A DNA stretch of 60,714 bases from JAGVVZ01 sp964372465 (GCA_964372465.1 CAYJRA010000004.1:1-60714), one strand, 5' to 3'. Positions 33,031 through 42,463 are shown, counted from the first letter of the stretch. Translations and numbers: made by a program. The notes: generated by a model not told the origin, from the letters alone.

Positions 33031-34371
33031 GTGTTCAAATCGATTTTTGTGTCTAATGTATCTGATACTGCTTTAGACTTAACAAAATTTATGTCTGAAA
33101 AAAATGCTGAAGCCGAGATAAACGAAGACCACGGATTGTCTGATAGAGCTTTAATCTCAGATCAGGATGACAGAATTTTAGTGACGTCTTTGCCCATAGA
33201 CAATCAATTTTTTGAAGATACAAAGATAATTTTTGGCTTTAAAAATATAATTAACTTGTATCCTAGGAATATTTCAAAGTCATTGCCACTAAGCATTCTG
33301 GAAGATAAAAAACTGATTGAGTTTTTAGTAGATAAAATAAGAGAAAATCCAAAAATAGAATTAATTTCTTATGCCGTGACACCGGAGTTTCTTAAATTAA
33401 CAAAATTTCTTAAAGAGAAAACTGGCGCAAAACTAAACGATTATGATGATAATTACATACATACTCAAAGGTTTTTTGATAGCAAATCTGGTTTCAGGCA
33501 GTCCTTATCTACATTTGAGAATATTGATAATATAAGGATACCTGAAGGTTTTATTGTTCATGGAACAGATGAAATTTTTCATTGCGTAAACTACTTTTTT
33601 TCCAGAAATAAGGGAGTCGTAATTAAAACCAATAGAGGCTTGGCTGGAGCAGGACTTTTGATATTGGATTATGACAAATTCAAACACTCTTTTAGTGATT
33701 ATTTGAAAGAAAAATTCAATGAAGATAATTATTGGAAGGAGGAAGTTGCTGTCGTTGAAGAATTCATAAAACCAAACAAAGAGATTCTTGGAGGATCACC
33801 AGATGTGGAACTCAAGATTATTGGCGGAAAACTTGATGTTCTTTACACATGCGGTATGAGGATAACTGAAGAAGGCGTGTTCAGAGGGATAGAACTAGGA
33901 AAAAACATTGTACCAAAAAACATTGAAAAGAAATTGATTCATATTGGAAAATTTTTTGGAAAAAAACTAATTGATTGCAATTACCACGGCTTCTATGATG
34001 TTGATGCTGTTCTGGGCGATCAATTATGCCCAATTGAGGCTAATATAAGAAGAACAGGGGGAACGCATGTATACGAAGGGGCAATAAGACTCCTCGGAAA
34101 CAATTTCGCTAAAAAATTTGTTTTAATATCGAACAATATTTTTTCAATAAATAATCCTGAAATAAAAAGTTATTCCGATCTGAAAGAATGCTTGCAAAGA
34201 ATACTATATCCTATTAATGGTGAAAAGAGGGGTTTGATAATAACCACTATCGGCAATATAGCAACAAGCCGTTTCGGATACATGATTGTGGGTTCAGATA
34301 GGAATGATGCAGTAGGAATTGAGAATGAAATGTTGGATTGTTTAGGTCATTCCAAATTTGATAATTTATAA
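33031..34371 (+). CDS. Pre-ATP-grasp / ATP-grasp ligase
   Basis: The 446-aa product (GTG start) has an N-terminal pre-ATP-grasp domain with a Rossmann-like start, and an ATP-grasp core: GVVIKTNRGLAGAGLLIL (nucleotide Lys), EVAVVEEFIKPNKE, and GFYDVDAVLGDQLCPIEANIRRTGGTHVYE with the metal-binding Asp/Glu/Asn set. The C-terminal segment (GEKRGLIITTIGNIATSRFGYMIVG) resembles peptide ligases of the PGM1 type. It should join a carboxylate to an amine at the expense of ATP; substrates are unknown. Confidence 0.75.
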   Translation: MFKSIFVSNVSDTALDLTKFMSEKNAEAEINEDHGLSDRALISDQDDRILVTSLPIDNQFFEDTKIIFGFKNIINLYPRNISKSLPLSILEDKKLIEFLVDKIRENPKIELISYAVTPEFLKLTKFLKEKTGAKLNDYDDNYIHTQRFFDSKSGFRQSLSTFENIDNIRIPEGFIVHGTDEIFHCVNYFFSRNKGVVIKTNRGLAGAGLLILDYDKFKHSFSDYLKEKFNEDNYWKEEVAVVEEFIKPNKEILGGSPDVELKIIGGKLDVLYTCGMRITEEGVFRGIELGKNIVPKNIEKKLIHIGKFFGKKLIDCNYHGFYDVDAVLGDQLCPIEANIRRTGGTHVYEGAIRLLGNNFAKKFVLISNNIFSINNPEIKSYSDLKECLQRILYPINGEKRGLIITTIGNIATSRFGYMIVGSDRNDAVGIENEMLDCLGHSKFDNL

Positions 34372-34396
34372 AATATTCAAAGCTTATAAATTAAAA

Positions 34397-34981
34397 CTAG
34401 CGAAATTGAAGTCTTCTTATTAGTCCACTTCCAAGTCCCCTATATATTATATTTCTCCAATGAACTTGGTTAGGATCGTTTGTTGTTCGTGTATATAGAT
34501 GCAAACAAACACTACTGTTACTCATTCTTGACTGATAATCTCGTAGGTCTCCAGTATAAATGTTTACTGGTCTTGCTTCAAGTCTTATTTTCGAAGCAGT
34601 CATATCTAATTCTCTATCCTTTTTTATTCTTTGTATAAATCTTAAGTCATCTGCCATTCCTTTTAATGTTTCTAGAGTTAGATGAGAGATTGCTGCATAA
34701 TCTGCGCTATTGTATACCTTATATCGGCCGGCATATGCAAACCCAGTAGCATATAATAGAACTAAACCCATAGCTTCTATGTAATCTTCCATTGAAATTC
34801 TACATTTCTTTTCGTCTGACAATGTCTTTTGTGCTTGCGTATATGCTCGGTTAAAATAATCCCCAGCAGTTTGAAACATAGTTAAGGCAGAAACGTAAGC
34901 ACCTCTGTAATTTGTCGCGCCACCTGCTTGCAGTCCAACATAATTCTGGTCTAAATAATGCTTTAAAGCATTTGATCTCAT
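34397..34981 (-). CDS. Unknown 194-aa protein behind a palindromic operator
   Basis: Not recognised. A helical, Tyr/Ala-rich protein (YVSALTMFQTAGDYFNRAYTQAQ, LVLLYATGFAYAGRYKVY) followed by a basic C-terminal third. No signal peptide. Its promoter carries a TATA box and a 17-base inverted repeat related to that before the PKD surface protein, so it is probably a regulated accessory gene. Confidence 0.55.
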   Translation of the reverse strand: MRSNALKHYLDQNYVGLQAGGATNYRGAYVSALTMFQTAGDYFNRAYTQAQKTLSDEKKCRISMEDYIEAMGLVLLYATGFAYAGRYKVYNSADYAAISHLTLETLKGMADDLRFIQRIKKDRELDMTASKIRLEARPVNIYTGDLRDYQSRMSNSSVCLHLYTRTTNDPNQVHWRNIIYRGLGSGLIRRLQFR

Positions 34982-34985
34982 TTAA

Positions 34986-35019
34986 TCACTAATTAATAGT
35001 GACAATATATTATATTTAA
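34986..35019 (-). promoter_or_regulatory. Promoter with TCACTA-N5-TAGTGA operator candidate
   Basis: On the minus strand TTAAATATA (35011-35019) is the TATA box. The inverted repeat TCACTATTAATTAGTGA (34986-35002) lies between it and the ATG at 34981, overlapping the expected transcription start. It matches 14 of 17 positions of the core of the palindrome at 47217-47235. Confidence 0.5.
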
Positions 35020-35079
35020 GCACTTATATTGTAAAAAACATATTTTCTATGAGTAGGATTCCATCAGAATATGTTTACT

Positions 35080-38000
35080 TTATTTTTTCCTTTTCCTTTG
35101 AGTGTTTCCTTTAGCGTTTTTCTTAGAAACAGCTGGTTTTGATTCTTTTTTTGTTTTTTCGGTTTTAGAAGCCATCATTTTATCAAAGGTTATTTCCACC
35201 TTCTTCTTTCCAAAGATCAATCCCCCATTGTGTTTGCCTTTTAATACTCCAATTTCAACTTTGGAAGCGCCAACCTCTAATACCAGTCCTTTTAGATATT
35301 TGCCTAATACCTTCTGGGTTTCATCATCAGATTTCAGCGTTAGCGAGATTTCATCAGACACAACAAATTTGGCATTCTTCCTCATTTCTTGTATTTCTCT
35401 GACTAACTCTCTGTATAATCTCTCTCCATAAATTTCCTGATCTTCTATTAAATCTAAATATAGTTTGTACTTATCAAACGACCCTTCAGCAAACTTACCT
35501 TTTGGCAACTTCCTGACAAATTCTATTTTCTTAACATTACACATAGGAAGCAACACTTTCTCTAGGGCTTTGACTGCGATTCTTACTCTTTTCTCGTTGG
35601 TTTCCAAAAGCATTCTCTTGACAGGCCACTTTAGTTTTAGTTTGGCTTCTTGTCTTGCAGATGAGCTGGCCTCGAACATTAGTTTTGCTAGTTGCATATG
35701 ATCTTCCAAATCCTTGTTTATCATCTTTTTGTCTGCTATAGGCAAATCAAGCATATGCACAGATTCAAATTTCTTTTTGGCCGGTCTTATTATATTTTGG
35801 TACACTTCTTCAGCTATAAGCGGTGTTATGGGTGCCAATAATTTTGCTAGGTTTTCAGTGATTGAAAAGAGGGTGAATAAAGCAGCGTCCTTGTCTTTGC
35901 CTTGATATGTCGGCCAGACTCTGTCTCTTATCAGTTTTATATACCATCGTGAAAAATCGTTCAGGATGAAGTCTGATAATTTTTCCAAGGCTTTATGATG
36001 GTTGTATGTGTTGAACTGTGCATCATATTCCTGTATCAATGAATTGAGTCGCGATAATATCCACCTATCCTCTATTTTCAATATCAGTTTTTTTGTTGGA
36101 ACTTTTGTCATGTAAGTTTTTACGAACTCGAACGAGTTTCTGAGGATGTTAAGTGTTTTTGATACATTTTCCGCGTCTGTCCAGTTAAAATAGAAGTCGT
36201 CCCAGGCCGGGCTTGATAACAAATAATATCTTAACGTATCCACTCCATGTTTTTGGACGACGTCTTTTGGTTCGACAATATTACCTTTGCTTTTGGACAT
36301 TTTGTTGCCGTGAGCATCTAATACGAAACCGTGGAATAAAATTCTCTGGAACGGTTTTTCATTGAACGTTATCACACTCGTAATCAGCTCGGCGTTCCAC
36401 CACCCTCTGATTTGATCAGGTCCCTCTATTTGTAGATCAGATGGCCACAGTCTCTTTAGGGTTTCTTTGTTGGTTGGATATCCAAGGCTTGCCCACCCAG
36501 ATAAACCGGCATCAAACCACACGTCGAGCACGTCGGAAATTCTTTTCATTTTATTTCCGCATTTGCAATCAAGAAGCACCTCATCAATGAACGGTCTATG
36601 GAAATCCTGAGGAATTGGTTTGGGTAGTTCATCTTTCGATCCTATTACCCTTTGAGCGCCGCATCTGTTGCATTCCCATATCGGGAGAGGAATACCCCAG
36701 TATCGTTGACGGGATATGGGCCAGTCTCCCAATGTTTGAAGCCAATTATTCATTCTTTTTCCCGCCCAGTCCGGGTACCACTGCACCTTCCTGTTCTCTT
36801 CTATCAGCTTATCTCTGATTTTCGTGACTTTGAAAAACCACTGAGGCACTGCCATGAATAGCAACGGTGAGCTGCATCTCCAGCACTGGGGATAGTCGTG
36901 AGTTATTCTCTCTTGATGGAACAGCAGGCCGCGAGCGTTAAATTCGTCTATAATTTCTTTATCTGCATGCTTAGCGAGCATCCCTGAAAACCTGCCGCAT
37001 TTATGATCGTATGTGCCATTCATCTTCAAAGGCGATACTATAGGCAGGCCGGTTTCTTTTCCTACTTTATAATCTTCTTGTCCGTGGCCGGGAGCTGTAT
37101 GAACCAGTCCAGTCCCTTCTTCTAGAGTGACGTATTGATCTGACAGCACAACTCTATGAGCATTCTGTAAAGAGTTGATGAACGGGAAAACATCGGTTAA
37201 TGGTTGAACATATTTCTTACCTTCCAAATCCCTTCCTTTGACTGTTTTGAGTATTCTGTGGTCTTTTACTCCAGTCTTTTGGAGAGTTTGTTCTACGAGG
37301 TTACTGGACATTATCAAGACTTCTCCTTCCACCTGTACATATGCGTAATCGGCATCGGGTTTAGCCATTATGCCTGTGTTCGATGGGAGAGTCCATGGCG
37401 TTGTTGTCCATATCAAAAAGTATTCATTATCGCTTCCCTTTACAGGGAATTTGACGTAGATCGAAGGATCGTTCAACTGTGTATATTCTATTTCATTATA
37501 TGCAACAGCGGTTTCGCAATTATGAGTAAGAAAACCATTTGTTATAAAATTATGATATTTATCTACAGCTATATCACAAACTTTTCTTTTACCTAGGTAT
37601 TGTATTTTTTCTATTTTGTCCCAAAATAAACCATCTTTAAGATTTTCTGTCGTTTTCTCTGACCATTCTTTGAATGTTGGCATGTATTTAGCTTCTCTAA
37701 CATTTTTAGATTTACCATATACAATATGTCTAACATAAAGTTCTGATAAATTGAGTATAGAAGCAATTTTGGCGCATGAAATTCTAGAAGATCTTAATGA
37801 AAGAATTTTATTTCTTAATTTTTTCTGTTCTTTTCCAACTCTTCTTTTCTCCATCAAATATCCTAAAACGAGTGATGTTCTGATCTTTCTTTCTTTGCAA
37901 TATTCATATCCCATTAATTCAGCAAATTTTATCAGATTGCTATCGTTACAATATATACTAACGGTAAAGATAGATTTTTCTTTACCATTTATCTCTTTTC

Positions 38001-39735
38001 TATCGATCCTGATTTTTCCGGTTGTTATACCGAATTTTTCCAAAAGTTCACAAATTTTTTCAGCAAATTCAAATCCATTTTTTTCAAGAACCTTTTCTTT
38101 TGTCATATGGAATCTGAGAGTATCAAAACCCTTGCCAGATTTTCTTGGTTTTATGATATCTAATTCGCTTCCAAAATAAGCTGCAAGAAACTCTCTTGTT
38201 AATTTTTTATTTGATTCTATCCATCTGGGTACAAAAATATTAGTATTGGTCTTTCTACCCACAGGTGCTCCGAGAGAAATAAGTAGAATGGCTAATACAG
38301 AAGAATCGCATCTCATAGATGTTGTAATGCCTTTTATTGGCCTACCATTAACTACAGATTCTGTATTCACTTTGGATATAGGACTATACCCGTATCCGAG
38401 CCCATCTAGATCCTTTTGAATTTCTTTTAAATCAACCTCTTTCCCCGTGAAAACTAACTTAAAAACAGGAAATTTTCTGTTTTCTGTTTTCTTCATTACA
38501 ATTGAACCATCTCCAAATAGGTGGCCCACCAATCTTGCTAATATAAAAGCCTTTGTTGATTTAGCATGAAGCGGTAGCAGTTCCTTTTCATTTAATTCTT
38601 CGATTATACTATCATATCTGGTTAAAGTATCTGTTCTGAAAATTTTTGATACCCAAGATTTAGAGACCTTTAATTTGAACTTGTCTTCTATAACTTTCAT
38701 AATTTGCGGATACGAATAATTCTTGTTTCTTAGTTTATGAACGAAATTTCTAATTTTAATTTTTGAGGCACTTGTTAAATTATTATAAGAATATAAAGCG
38801 GAAAATTCTGAGTTTAGAGTTTCTAAACTTTCTAGAACACCCTTTATTTTGTTTTCATTGAGTATTATGGAACCCCTTTCTGTGATTTTTGGTAAAAAGC
38901 TTTCAACATTATTGTAGACAGCTACCTCAAGGTCGTGTTTAAGTTGCGAAAGAGGTAACCACTGGTGTTTCGTCCAAAAAGGATGATCTGAAGATGCAAT
39001 AAGTTTCTTTCCTGACATGGTTTTTATAAGAAATGTGTCTTCTTCATGTTCCATGTACCCAAGCGGTTTTGTTATGACTAAGTTCTTAGAATCAGTATCA
39101 ACAGACACTACTTTATTGTGTTCCCAGCAATTAGCCAATTCCTTTATTTTTCTTGTTCCTCCATCTACAAGAATCGTAGATTCTGGATCAACGCAGTGGG
39201 GGCATACATGTACCGAATACACATCTTTATACAAGAAACCCTTCTCGAACCCAACTTTGAATGTGTGCCACGCTCCCTCAATATATTCGTTATTTAACGT
39301 CAGGTAAGGCTTATCCCAATTCATCCAGACTCCTAGATCCCAGAACTGATCGTTCATGATGCCGATGAACTGGGTAACGTAGTTCCTACATTCTTGGTTG
39401 AATTTTTTTACGCCTAGCTTCTCAATATCGGCCTTTGAGCGGAAGCCCAGCTTCTGTTCTACCTTATTCTCTATAGGCAAGCCGTGCGTATCATATCCAG
39501 GCTGATCCCAGACGTCATGGCCGCGCATTCTCATGAGACGAATATACGTATCTTTGAGAATTTTGTTCCATGCGGTGCCTATATGTATATAACCCGTAGC
39601 ATAGGGTGGCCCGTCTAAAAAGTACCATTTTCGCTTTCCTTTCCTCAAATTCTTGGCTTTTAGCGGTATTTTGTTGTTTTTCCAGAATTTCATTATTTGC
39701 TTTTCCTTCTCTACAGCACTTTCCAAATTAAGCAC
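35080..39735 (-). CDS. ileS: Isoleucyl-tRNA synthetase with intein
   Basis: The 1551-aa precursor is a 992-residue IleRS split by a 559-residue intein. Extein motifs: WYFLDGPPYATGYIHIGT (HIGH region), DQPGYDTHGLPIE, CPH-CETAVAYNE, WTTTPWTLPSNTG, TAPGHGQEDY in the editing domain, ISRQRYWGIPLPIW, HGNKMSKSKGN (KMSKS), and a normal anticodon-binding region. The C-terminal tail is very Lys-rich. The intein interrupts a zinc-type CxxC between the two cysteines. Accurate splicing is essential for a functional enzyme. Confidence 0.95.
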   Translation of the reverse strand: MLNLESAVEKEKQIMKFWKNNKIPLKAKNLRKGKRKWYFLDGPPYATGYIHIGTAWNKILKDTYIRLMRMRGHDVWDQPGYDTHGLPIENKVEQKLGFRSKADIEKLGVKKFNQECRNYVTQFIGIMNDQFWDLGVWMNWDKPYLTLNNEYIEGAWHTFKVGFEKGFLYKDVYSVHVCPHCVDPESTILVDGGTRKIKELANCWEHNKVVSVDTDSKNLVITKPLGYMEHEEDTFLIKTMSGKKLIASSDHPFWTKHQWLPLSQLKHDLEVAVYNNVESFLPKITERGSIILNENKIKGVLESLETLNSEFSALYSYNNLTSASKIKIRNFVHKLRNKNYSYPQIMKVIEDKFKLKVSKSWVSKIFRTDTLTRYDSIIEELNEKELLPLHAKSTKAFILARLVGHLFGDGSIVMKKTENRKFPVFKLVFTGKEVDLKEIQKDLDGLGYGYSPISKVNTESVVNGRPIKGITTSMRCDSSVLAILLISLGAPVGRKTNTNIFVPRWIESNKKLTREFLAAYFGSELDIIKPRKSGKGFDTLRFHMTKEKVLEKNGFEFAEKICELLEKFGITTGKIRIDRKEINGKEKSIFTVSIYCNDSNLIKFAELMGYEYCKERKIRTSLVLGYLMEKRRVGKEQKKLRNKILSLRSSRISCAKIASILNLSELYVRHIVYGKSKNVREAKYMPTFKEWSEKTTENLKDGLFWDKIEKIQYLGKRKVCDIAVDKYHNFITNGFLTHNCETAVAYNEIEYTQLNDPSIYVKFPVKGSDNEYFLIWTTTPWTLPSNTGIMAKPDADYAYVQVEGEVLIMSSNLVEQTLQKTGVKDHRILKTVKGRDLEGKKYVQPLTDVFPFINSLQNAHRVVLSDQYVTLEEGTGLVHTAPGHGQEDYKVGKETGLPIVSPLKMNGTYDHKCGRFSGMLAKHADKEIIDEFNARGLLFHQERITHDYPQCWRCSSPLLFMAVPQWFFKVTKIRDKLIEENRKVQWYPDWAGKRMNNWLQTLGDWPISRQRYWGIPLPIWECNRCGAQRVIGSKDELPKPIPQDFHRPFIDEVLLDCKCGNKMKRISDVLDVWFDAGLSGWASLGYPTNKETLKRLWPSDLQIEGPDQIRGWWNAELITSVITFNEKPFQRILFHGFVLDAHGNKMSKSKGNIVEPKDVVQKHGVDTLRYYLLSSPAWDDFYFNWTDAENVSKTLNILRNSFEFVKTYMTKVPTKKLILKIEDRWILSRLNSLIQEYDAQFNTYNHHKALEKLSDFILNDFSRWYIKLIRDRVWPTYQGKDKDAALFTLFSITENLAKLLAPITPLIAEEVYQNIIRPAKKKFESVHMLDLPIADKKMINKDLEDHMQLAKLMFEASSSARQEAKLKLKWPVKRMLLETNEKRVRIAVKALEKVLLPMCNVKKIEFVRKLPKGKFAEGSFDKYKLYLDLIEDQEIYGERLYRELVREIQEMRKNAKFVVSDEISLTLKSDDETQKVLGKYLKGLVLEVGASKVEIGVLKGKHNGGLIFGKKKVEITFDKMMASKTEKTKKESKPAVSKKNAKGNTQRKRKK
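37519..39195 (-). other. LAGLIDADG intein in IleRS
   Basis: The intein begins with Cys (CVDPESTILVDGGTRKI) at precursor residue 181 and ends with the block G sequence NGFLTHN before Cys+1 (CETAV). Block B is LIASSDHPFWT and block F is VCDIAVDKYHNFI. The homing endonuclease has two LAGLIDADG-type helices: ILARLVGHLFGDGSI and EFLAAYFGSELDI. The second has drifted, so nuclease activity is uncertain. An extra helix-turn-helix (SCAKIASILNLSELYVRHIVYGK in two parts) follows. All residues needed for splicing (Cys1, block B His, penultimate His, Asn, Cys+1) are visible. Confidence 0.95.
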
Positions 39736-39852
39736 CTTTATACAAATTAGGAATTTGAAATAATTAAAATATTACTGAAGGATCAAACAGCACATAAATC
39801 ATTTTTTAATTTCTAATTATTCATAATATATGTAATCTAGTAAGGTATCAAC

Positions 39853-40296
39853 ATGTCTGAATGCGAAATTTGTGGCAAAGAAATGCCCATGCTTATTAGA
39901 GCTAAGATTGAAGAAAGCGTTTTAAGTGTCTGCAGCAAATGTATTGAGTTCGGGGAAAAGACAGAGCAGCTCCAAGAAGAGACAGTTAAAAAACCCGTTT
40001 TGCCCAACAGTGAAGCATTGAAAGAGACAATTTTAATAGATCATTACGGTTTTTTGATAAAAAACGCCAGAGAAAAAATGAAACTTTCTAGGTTAGAATT
40101 TGCGGCTAAGATAAAAGAAAAAGAGAACATTATTAAAAGAGTGGAAGCGAGCGAGTTGAAGCCAGATGATAAACTCTTGGAGAAAATAGAGAAGTTCCTT
40201 AATTTGAACTTAAAGGAGAAAGATATACAAAAACCCCAGAAAAAAGATGTAAAAAAGGCTGAATTGACTCTTGGGGATGTTGTTCAGATAAAGTGA
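39853..40296 (+). CDS. MBF1-family transcription factor
   Basis: The 147-aa product has the archaeal multiprotein-bridging-factor layout: zinc ribbon CEICGKEMPM...CSKCIEFG, linker, helix-turn-helix (HYGFLIKNAREKMKLSRLEFAAKIKEKENIIKRVEA), and a Lys-rich C-terminus ending LTLGDVVQIK. In archaea MBF1 associates with the transcription or translation machinery. It is divergent from ileS with a shared promoter region of about 115 bases. Confidence 0.93.
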   Translation: MSECEICGKEMPMLIRAKIEESVLSVCSKCIEFGEKTEQLQEETVKKPVLPNSEALKETILIDHYGFLIKNAREKMKLSRLEFAAKIKEKENIIKRVEASELKPDDKLLEKIEKFLNLNLKEKDIQKPQKKDVKKAELTLGDVVQIK

Positions 40297-40315
40297 AATT
40301 TACTGAAATAACTAT

Positions 40316-40597
40316 TTATGAGTCTCTATAGGAGCTAGGTCTTATCAGGTTCCCTAAAATTCCCAAAGAAGCAATATAACCAAAGAGAAGTAAAGCAGAT
40401 AATCCGCCATCTGCACCCACTTTATCAGCATAACTACAGATAGCTTCGGTGGAAGGTGAATCATAGTATTGACTAGCTAAACAAGGCCCAAAATATATTA
40501 AATATTGACCCAAATTCACTAAAGTATTGAATGTCAAAAATGCAGCTGGCAAACTGGTTGGTAAAGCTATAGCCAATCCAGCTACTAAATTGGACAT
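40316..40597 (-). CDS. Small membrane protein, unknown, 93 aa
   Basis: Hydrophobic N-terminal half (LVAGLAIALPTSLPAAFLTF), a Cys-containing loop (GPCLASQYYDSPSTEAICSY) and a second hydrophobic segment (LSALLLFGYIASLGILG). The two Cys could form a disulfide outside the cell. No family recognised. Its promoter contains an imperfect copy of the palindromic operator seen at 47217. Confidence 0.5.
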   Translation of the reverse strand: MSNLVAGLAIALPTSLPAAFLTFNTLVNLGQYLIYFGPCLASQYYDSPSTEAICSYADKVGADGGLSALLLFGYIASLGILGNLIRPSSYRDS

Positions 40598-40604
40598 TTA
40601 ATCG

Positions 40605-40634
40605 TTACTATTCTATAGAAATAACTATTTAAGA
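40605..40634 (-). promoter_or_regulatory. Promoter with imperfect operator copy
   Basis: On the minus strand CTTAAATAG (40626-40634) is a TATA box, followed by TTTCTATAGAATAGTAA (40605-40621), which agrees with the 17-base operator core at 14 positions. The palindrome is imperfect, so this is the weakest member of the set. Confidence 0.3.
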
Positions 40635-40702
40635 TTAATGTTGAGGTTGGCTTTTTGCATGAATTGCTAATAAACTTATTTTTCTAATATTCAATTGATA
40701 TC

Positions 40703-40870
40703 ATGTTAGCAGAAAAAGAATGGATAGAATTGAAGAAGAAAGAGAAGCTTCTGAAAAAAACAGCTGAGATTCTGAGAGTGGAAGAAAAGGATGTGCCGAG
40801 AGTATTGAAGAGATTTCTGGATGAAGTAGAAGAGATGGGAAAACAGCTTAAACAAAATCCAAATCTATAA
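40703..40870 (+). CDS. 55-aa helical protein resembling the AlaRS linker
   Basis: A complete ATG-to-TAA frame gives a charged helical protein. Its core LLKKTAEILRVEEKDVPRVL resembles the segment of archaeal AlaRS just before the C-Ala domain (here LLKEAADMLKANEDDTPKAT). Identity is about 30% over 42 residues by eye. It could be a relic or a stand-alone dimerisation helix. It abuts the convergent thioredoxin-like gene. Similarity of simple charged helices can mislead, so the assignment is weak. Confidence 0.5.
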   Translation: MLAEKEWIELKKKEKLLKKTAEILRVEEKDVPRVLKRFLDEVEEMGKQLKQNPNL

Positions 40871-41341
40871 TTACACTTTGCCACTTATACACCAGAAGGG
40901 TGTGTCACTCAAAGCTTTGCACACGATCGTGTTTATGTCATCTGTTGTTGGGTTTTCAAGAGATTCCTGGGTGTCTGTGAAAAAATTTCTAACTTCCAGT
41001 GTATTCTCATTGCTCTTCTCAGAAGCTATTTCTTGAAGGTATATTTGTCCATTAGCATTTTCAGTCATGCTCTCTAATTCATTTTTGATGTTTTCGCATT
41101 CCGTGCAGTCCTTGCCGTAGTAATATGCTAGAATTGTATAGCCACTCTGCAAAAGGTAGTCATGAACTTCTGGGGCCAGTCTCGAGTTCCACACCTTCTT
41201 TTTCAGCAATTCTTCTGCGCTGGTTTGCTGTGTAGGATTGAAAGCGCTTAATACGGCGAAAGTTATGGTAGATACAAGCATAACTATGATGAAGAATAAT
41301 GCCACTATCTTTTTTGAATCTAATTTAAATCCCATTTTCAT
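40871..41341 (-). CDS. Membrane-anchored thioredoxin-like protein
   Basis: The 156-aa product has a basic start (MKMGFKLDSKK), one transmembrane helix (VALFFIIVMLVSTITFAVLSAF) and an outside domain containing YTILAYYYGKDCTECENIKNELESM, a thioredoxin-like strand with CxxC. The C-terminus has another Cys pair (IVCKALSDTPFWC). It may act in disulfide chemistry at the surface. A longer frame from 41452 would overlap the divergent gene and is rejected. Confidence 0.65.
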   Translation of the reverse strand: MKMGFKLDSKKIVALFFIIVMLVSTITFAVLSAFNPTQQTSAEELLKKKVWNSRLAPEVHDYLLQSGYTILAYYYGKDCTECENIKNELESMTENANGQIYLQEIASEKSNENTLEVRNFFTDTQESLENPTTDDINTIVCKALSDTPFWCISGKV

Positions 41342-41392
41342 CACTAGCTGAATATTTTTATAAATCAAAGCACATAAACCTTTCAGGTTTAA

Positions 41393-42040
41393 ATGATTAT
41401 CGGGAACGTGGATGTTGACTGGATAGGCCACGCCACTTTCAGAATCAGGCACAAAGACATGGTGATATATTTCGATCCGTTTATTCTGGACAAATATCCT
41501 AAAAAAGCAGATCTAGTTTTGATAACGCATGAGCATTTCGATCATTGCGATAATGAAAAACTTCAGATGATAGCTAAGAGTGATACAGTGATTGTTACGA
41601 ATGCATCTAGTGCTAAAAAATTATCAGGCAATATAAAGATAATAGAGGAAGGCAAAAGCCTTGTTGAGAAAGGGATCGGCATAAAAGCGGTTCAAGCATA
41701 TAATGTAGGAAAGCCTTATCACCCCAGGGGATTCGGAATGGGATTCATTATCGATGTCGGCGGAACAAGAATCTATCATGCTGGAGATACAGATCTGATT
41801 CCTGAAATGGCCAACTATAAAACTGACATAGCTTTTCTTCCTATCGGGGGCACGTACACTATGAATGAGGCAGATGCAGCAACAGCCGCATTATCCATTC
41901 AACCAAAGATAGCGGTGCCTATGCACTTCAATTTTATTAAAGGCACAGAAGCCGATCCGACTATATTTGAAAAGAAAATATCAGATCAATCCATAATAGA
42001 AGTAAAAGTGATGAAACCCGTGGTTAAATTTAATCTTTAG
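41393..42040 (+). CDS. UPF0173 metallo-beta-lactamase-fold hydrolase
   Basis: The 215-aa product shows IGHATFRIRHKDMVIYFDPF, LITHEHFDHCD (HxHxDH type metal site), YHAGDTDLI, FLPIGGTYTMNEADAA, and VPMHFNF. It is the common archaeal/bacterial UPF0173 hydrolase with two metal ions; the physiological substrate is unknown. It overlaps the convergent 111-aa gene by 4 bases. Confidence 0.92.
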   Translation: MIIGNVDVDWIGHATFRIRHKDMVIYFDPFILDKYPKKADLVLITHEHFDHCDNEKLQMIAKSDTVIVTNASSAKKLSGNIKIIEEGKSLVEKGIGIKAVQAYNVGKPYHPRGFGMGFIIDVGGTRIYHAGDTDLIPEMANYKTDIAFLPIGGTYTMNEADAATAALSIQPKIAVPMHFNFIKGTEADPTIFEKKISDQSIIEVKVMKPVVKFNL

Positions 42041-42372
42041 CCTAATCCAACACCACGATAATTATATTCTCCGACAGCATATCCGTCTCTTCTTAGAAGT
42101 TTATGTATTTTTTCGACTGCATCGCTAACATCTCTACTTGATAACACCATATAGTCTTTATCTCCCAATCTAGGCTCCACTCTAGCAAAATACCTTGGAT
42201 GTTGAGGGGCATTGAAGCCATCCATACCGCCAGGTTCTTTGGTTCCAATTTCAACTACTACTGTATGACCGGTCATTTCAATATTCGGTAGTTGCATTAA
42301 CTTATAGGTACTCCACCTTTCTACTAAATATCCTCTGTATATTTTATGAACATCTCTTAGAAAGTCAAACAT
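42037..42372 (-). CDS. Unknown 111-aa protein
   Basis: No family is recognised. A soluble basic protein with a central strand-rich part (IEMTGHTVVVEIGTKEPGG) and a helix DVSDAVEKIHKLLRRDGYAVGEY near the end. ATG start with a TTAAAGTTT promoter box about 30 bases upstream. It lies between the UPF0173 gene and sepF. Confidence 0.5.
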   Translation of the reverse strand: MFDFLRDVHKIYRGYLVERWSTYKLMQLPNIEMTGHTVVVEIGTKEPGGMDGFNAPQHPRYFARVEPRLGDKDYMVLSSRDVSDAVEKIHKLLRRDGYAVGEYNYRGVGLG

Positions 42373-42463
42373 GGTAAATACAATAAAACGTAAACTTTAA
42401 ATTATTTTCTAAAGGATGAACTAATGAATTACAGAAAAAGCCGTTTATTAAAATAAAAAACGT

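Noticed and set aside
35080..39735. IleRS extra region as two separate genes or a frameshift
   Set aside because: The frame is continuous and the insert carries all intein splicing residues at both ends.
41342..41452. Longer N-terminus for the thioredoxin-like protein
   Set aside because: It would overlap the divergent UPF0173 gene and place a signal anchor in the interior; ATG 41341 fits the membrane topology.
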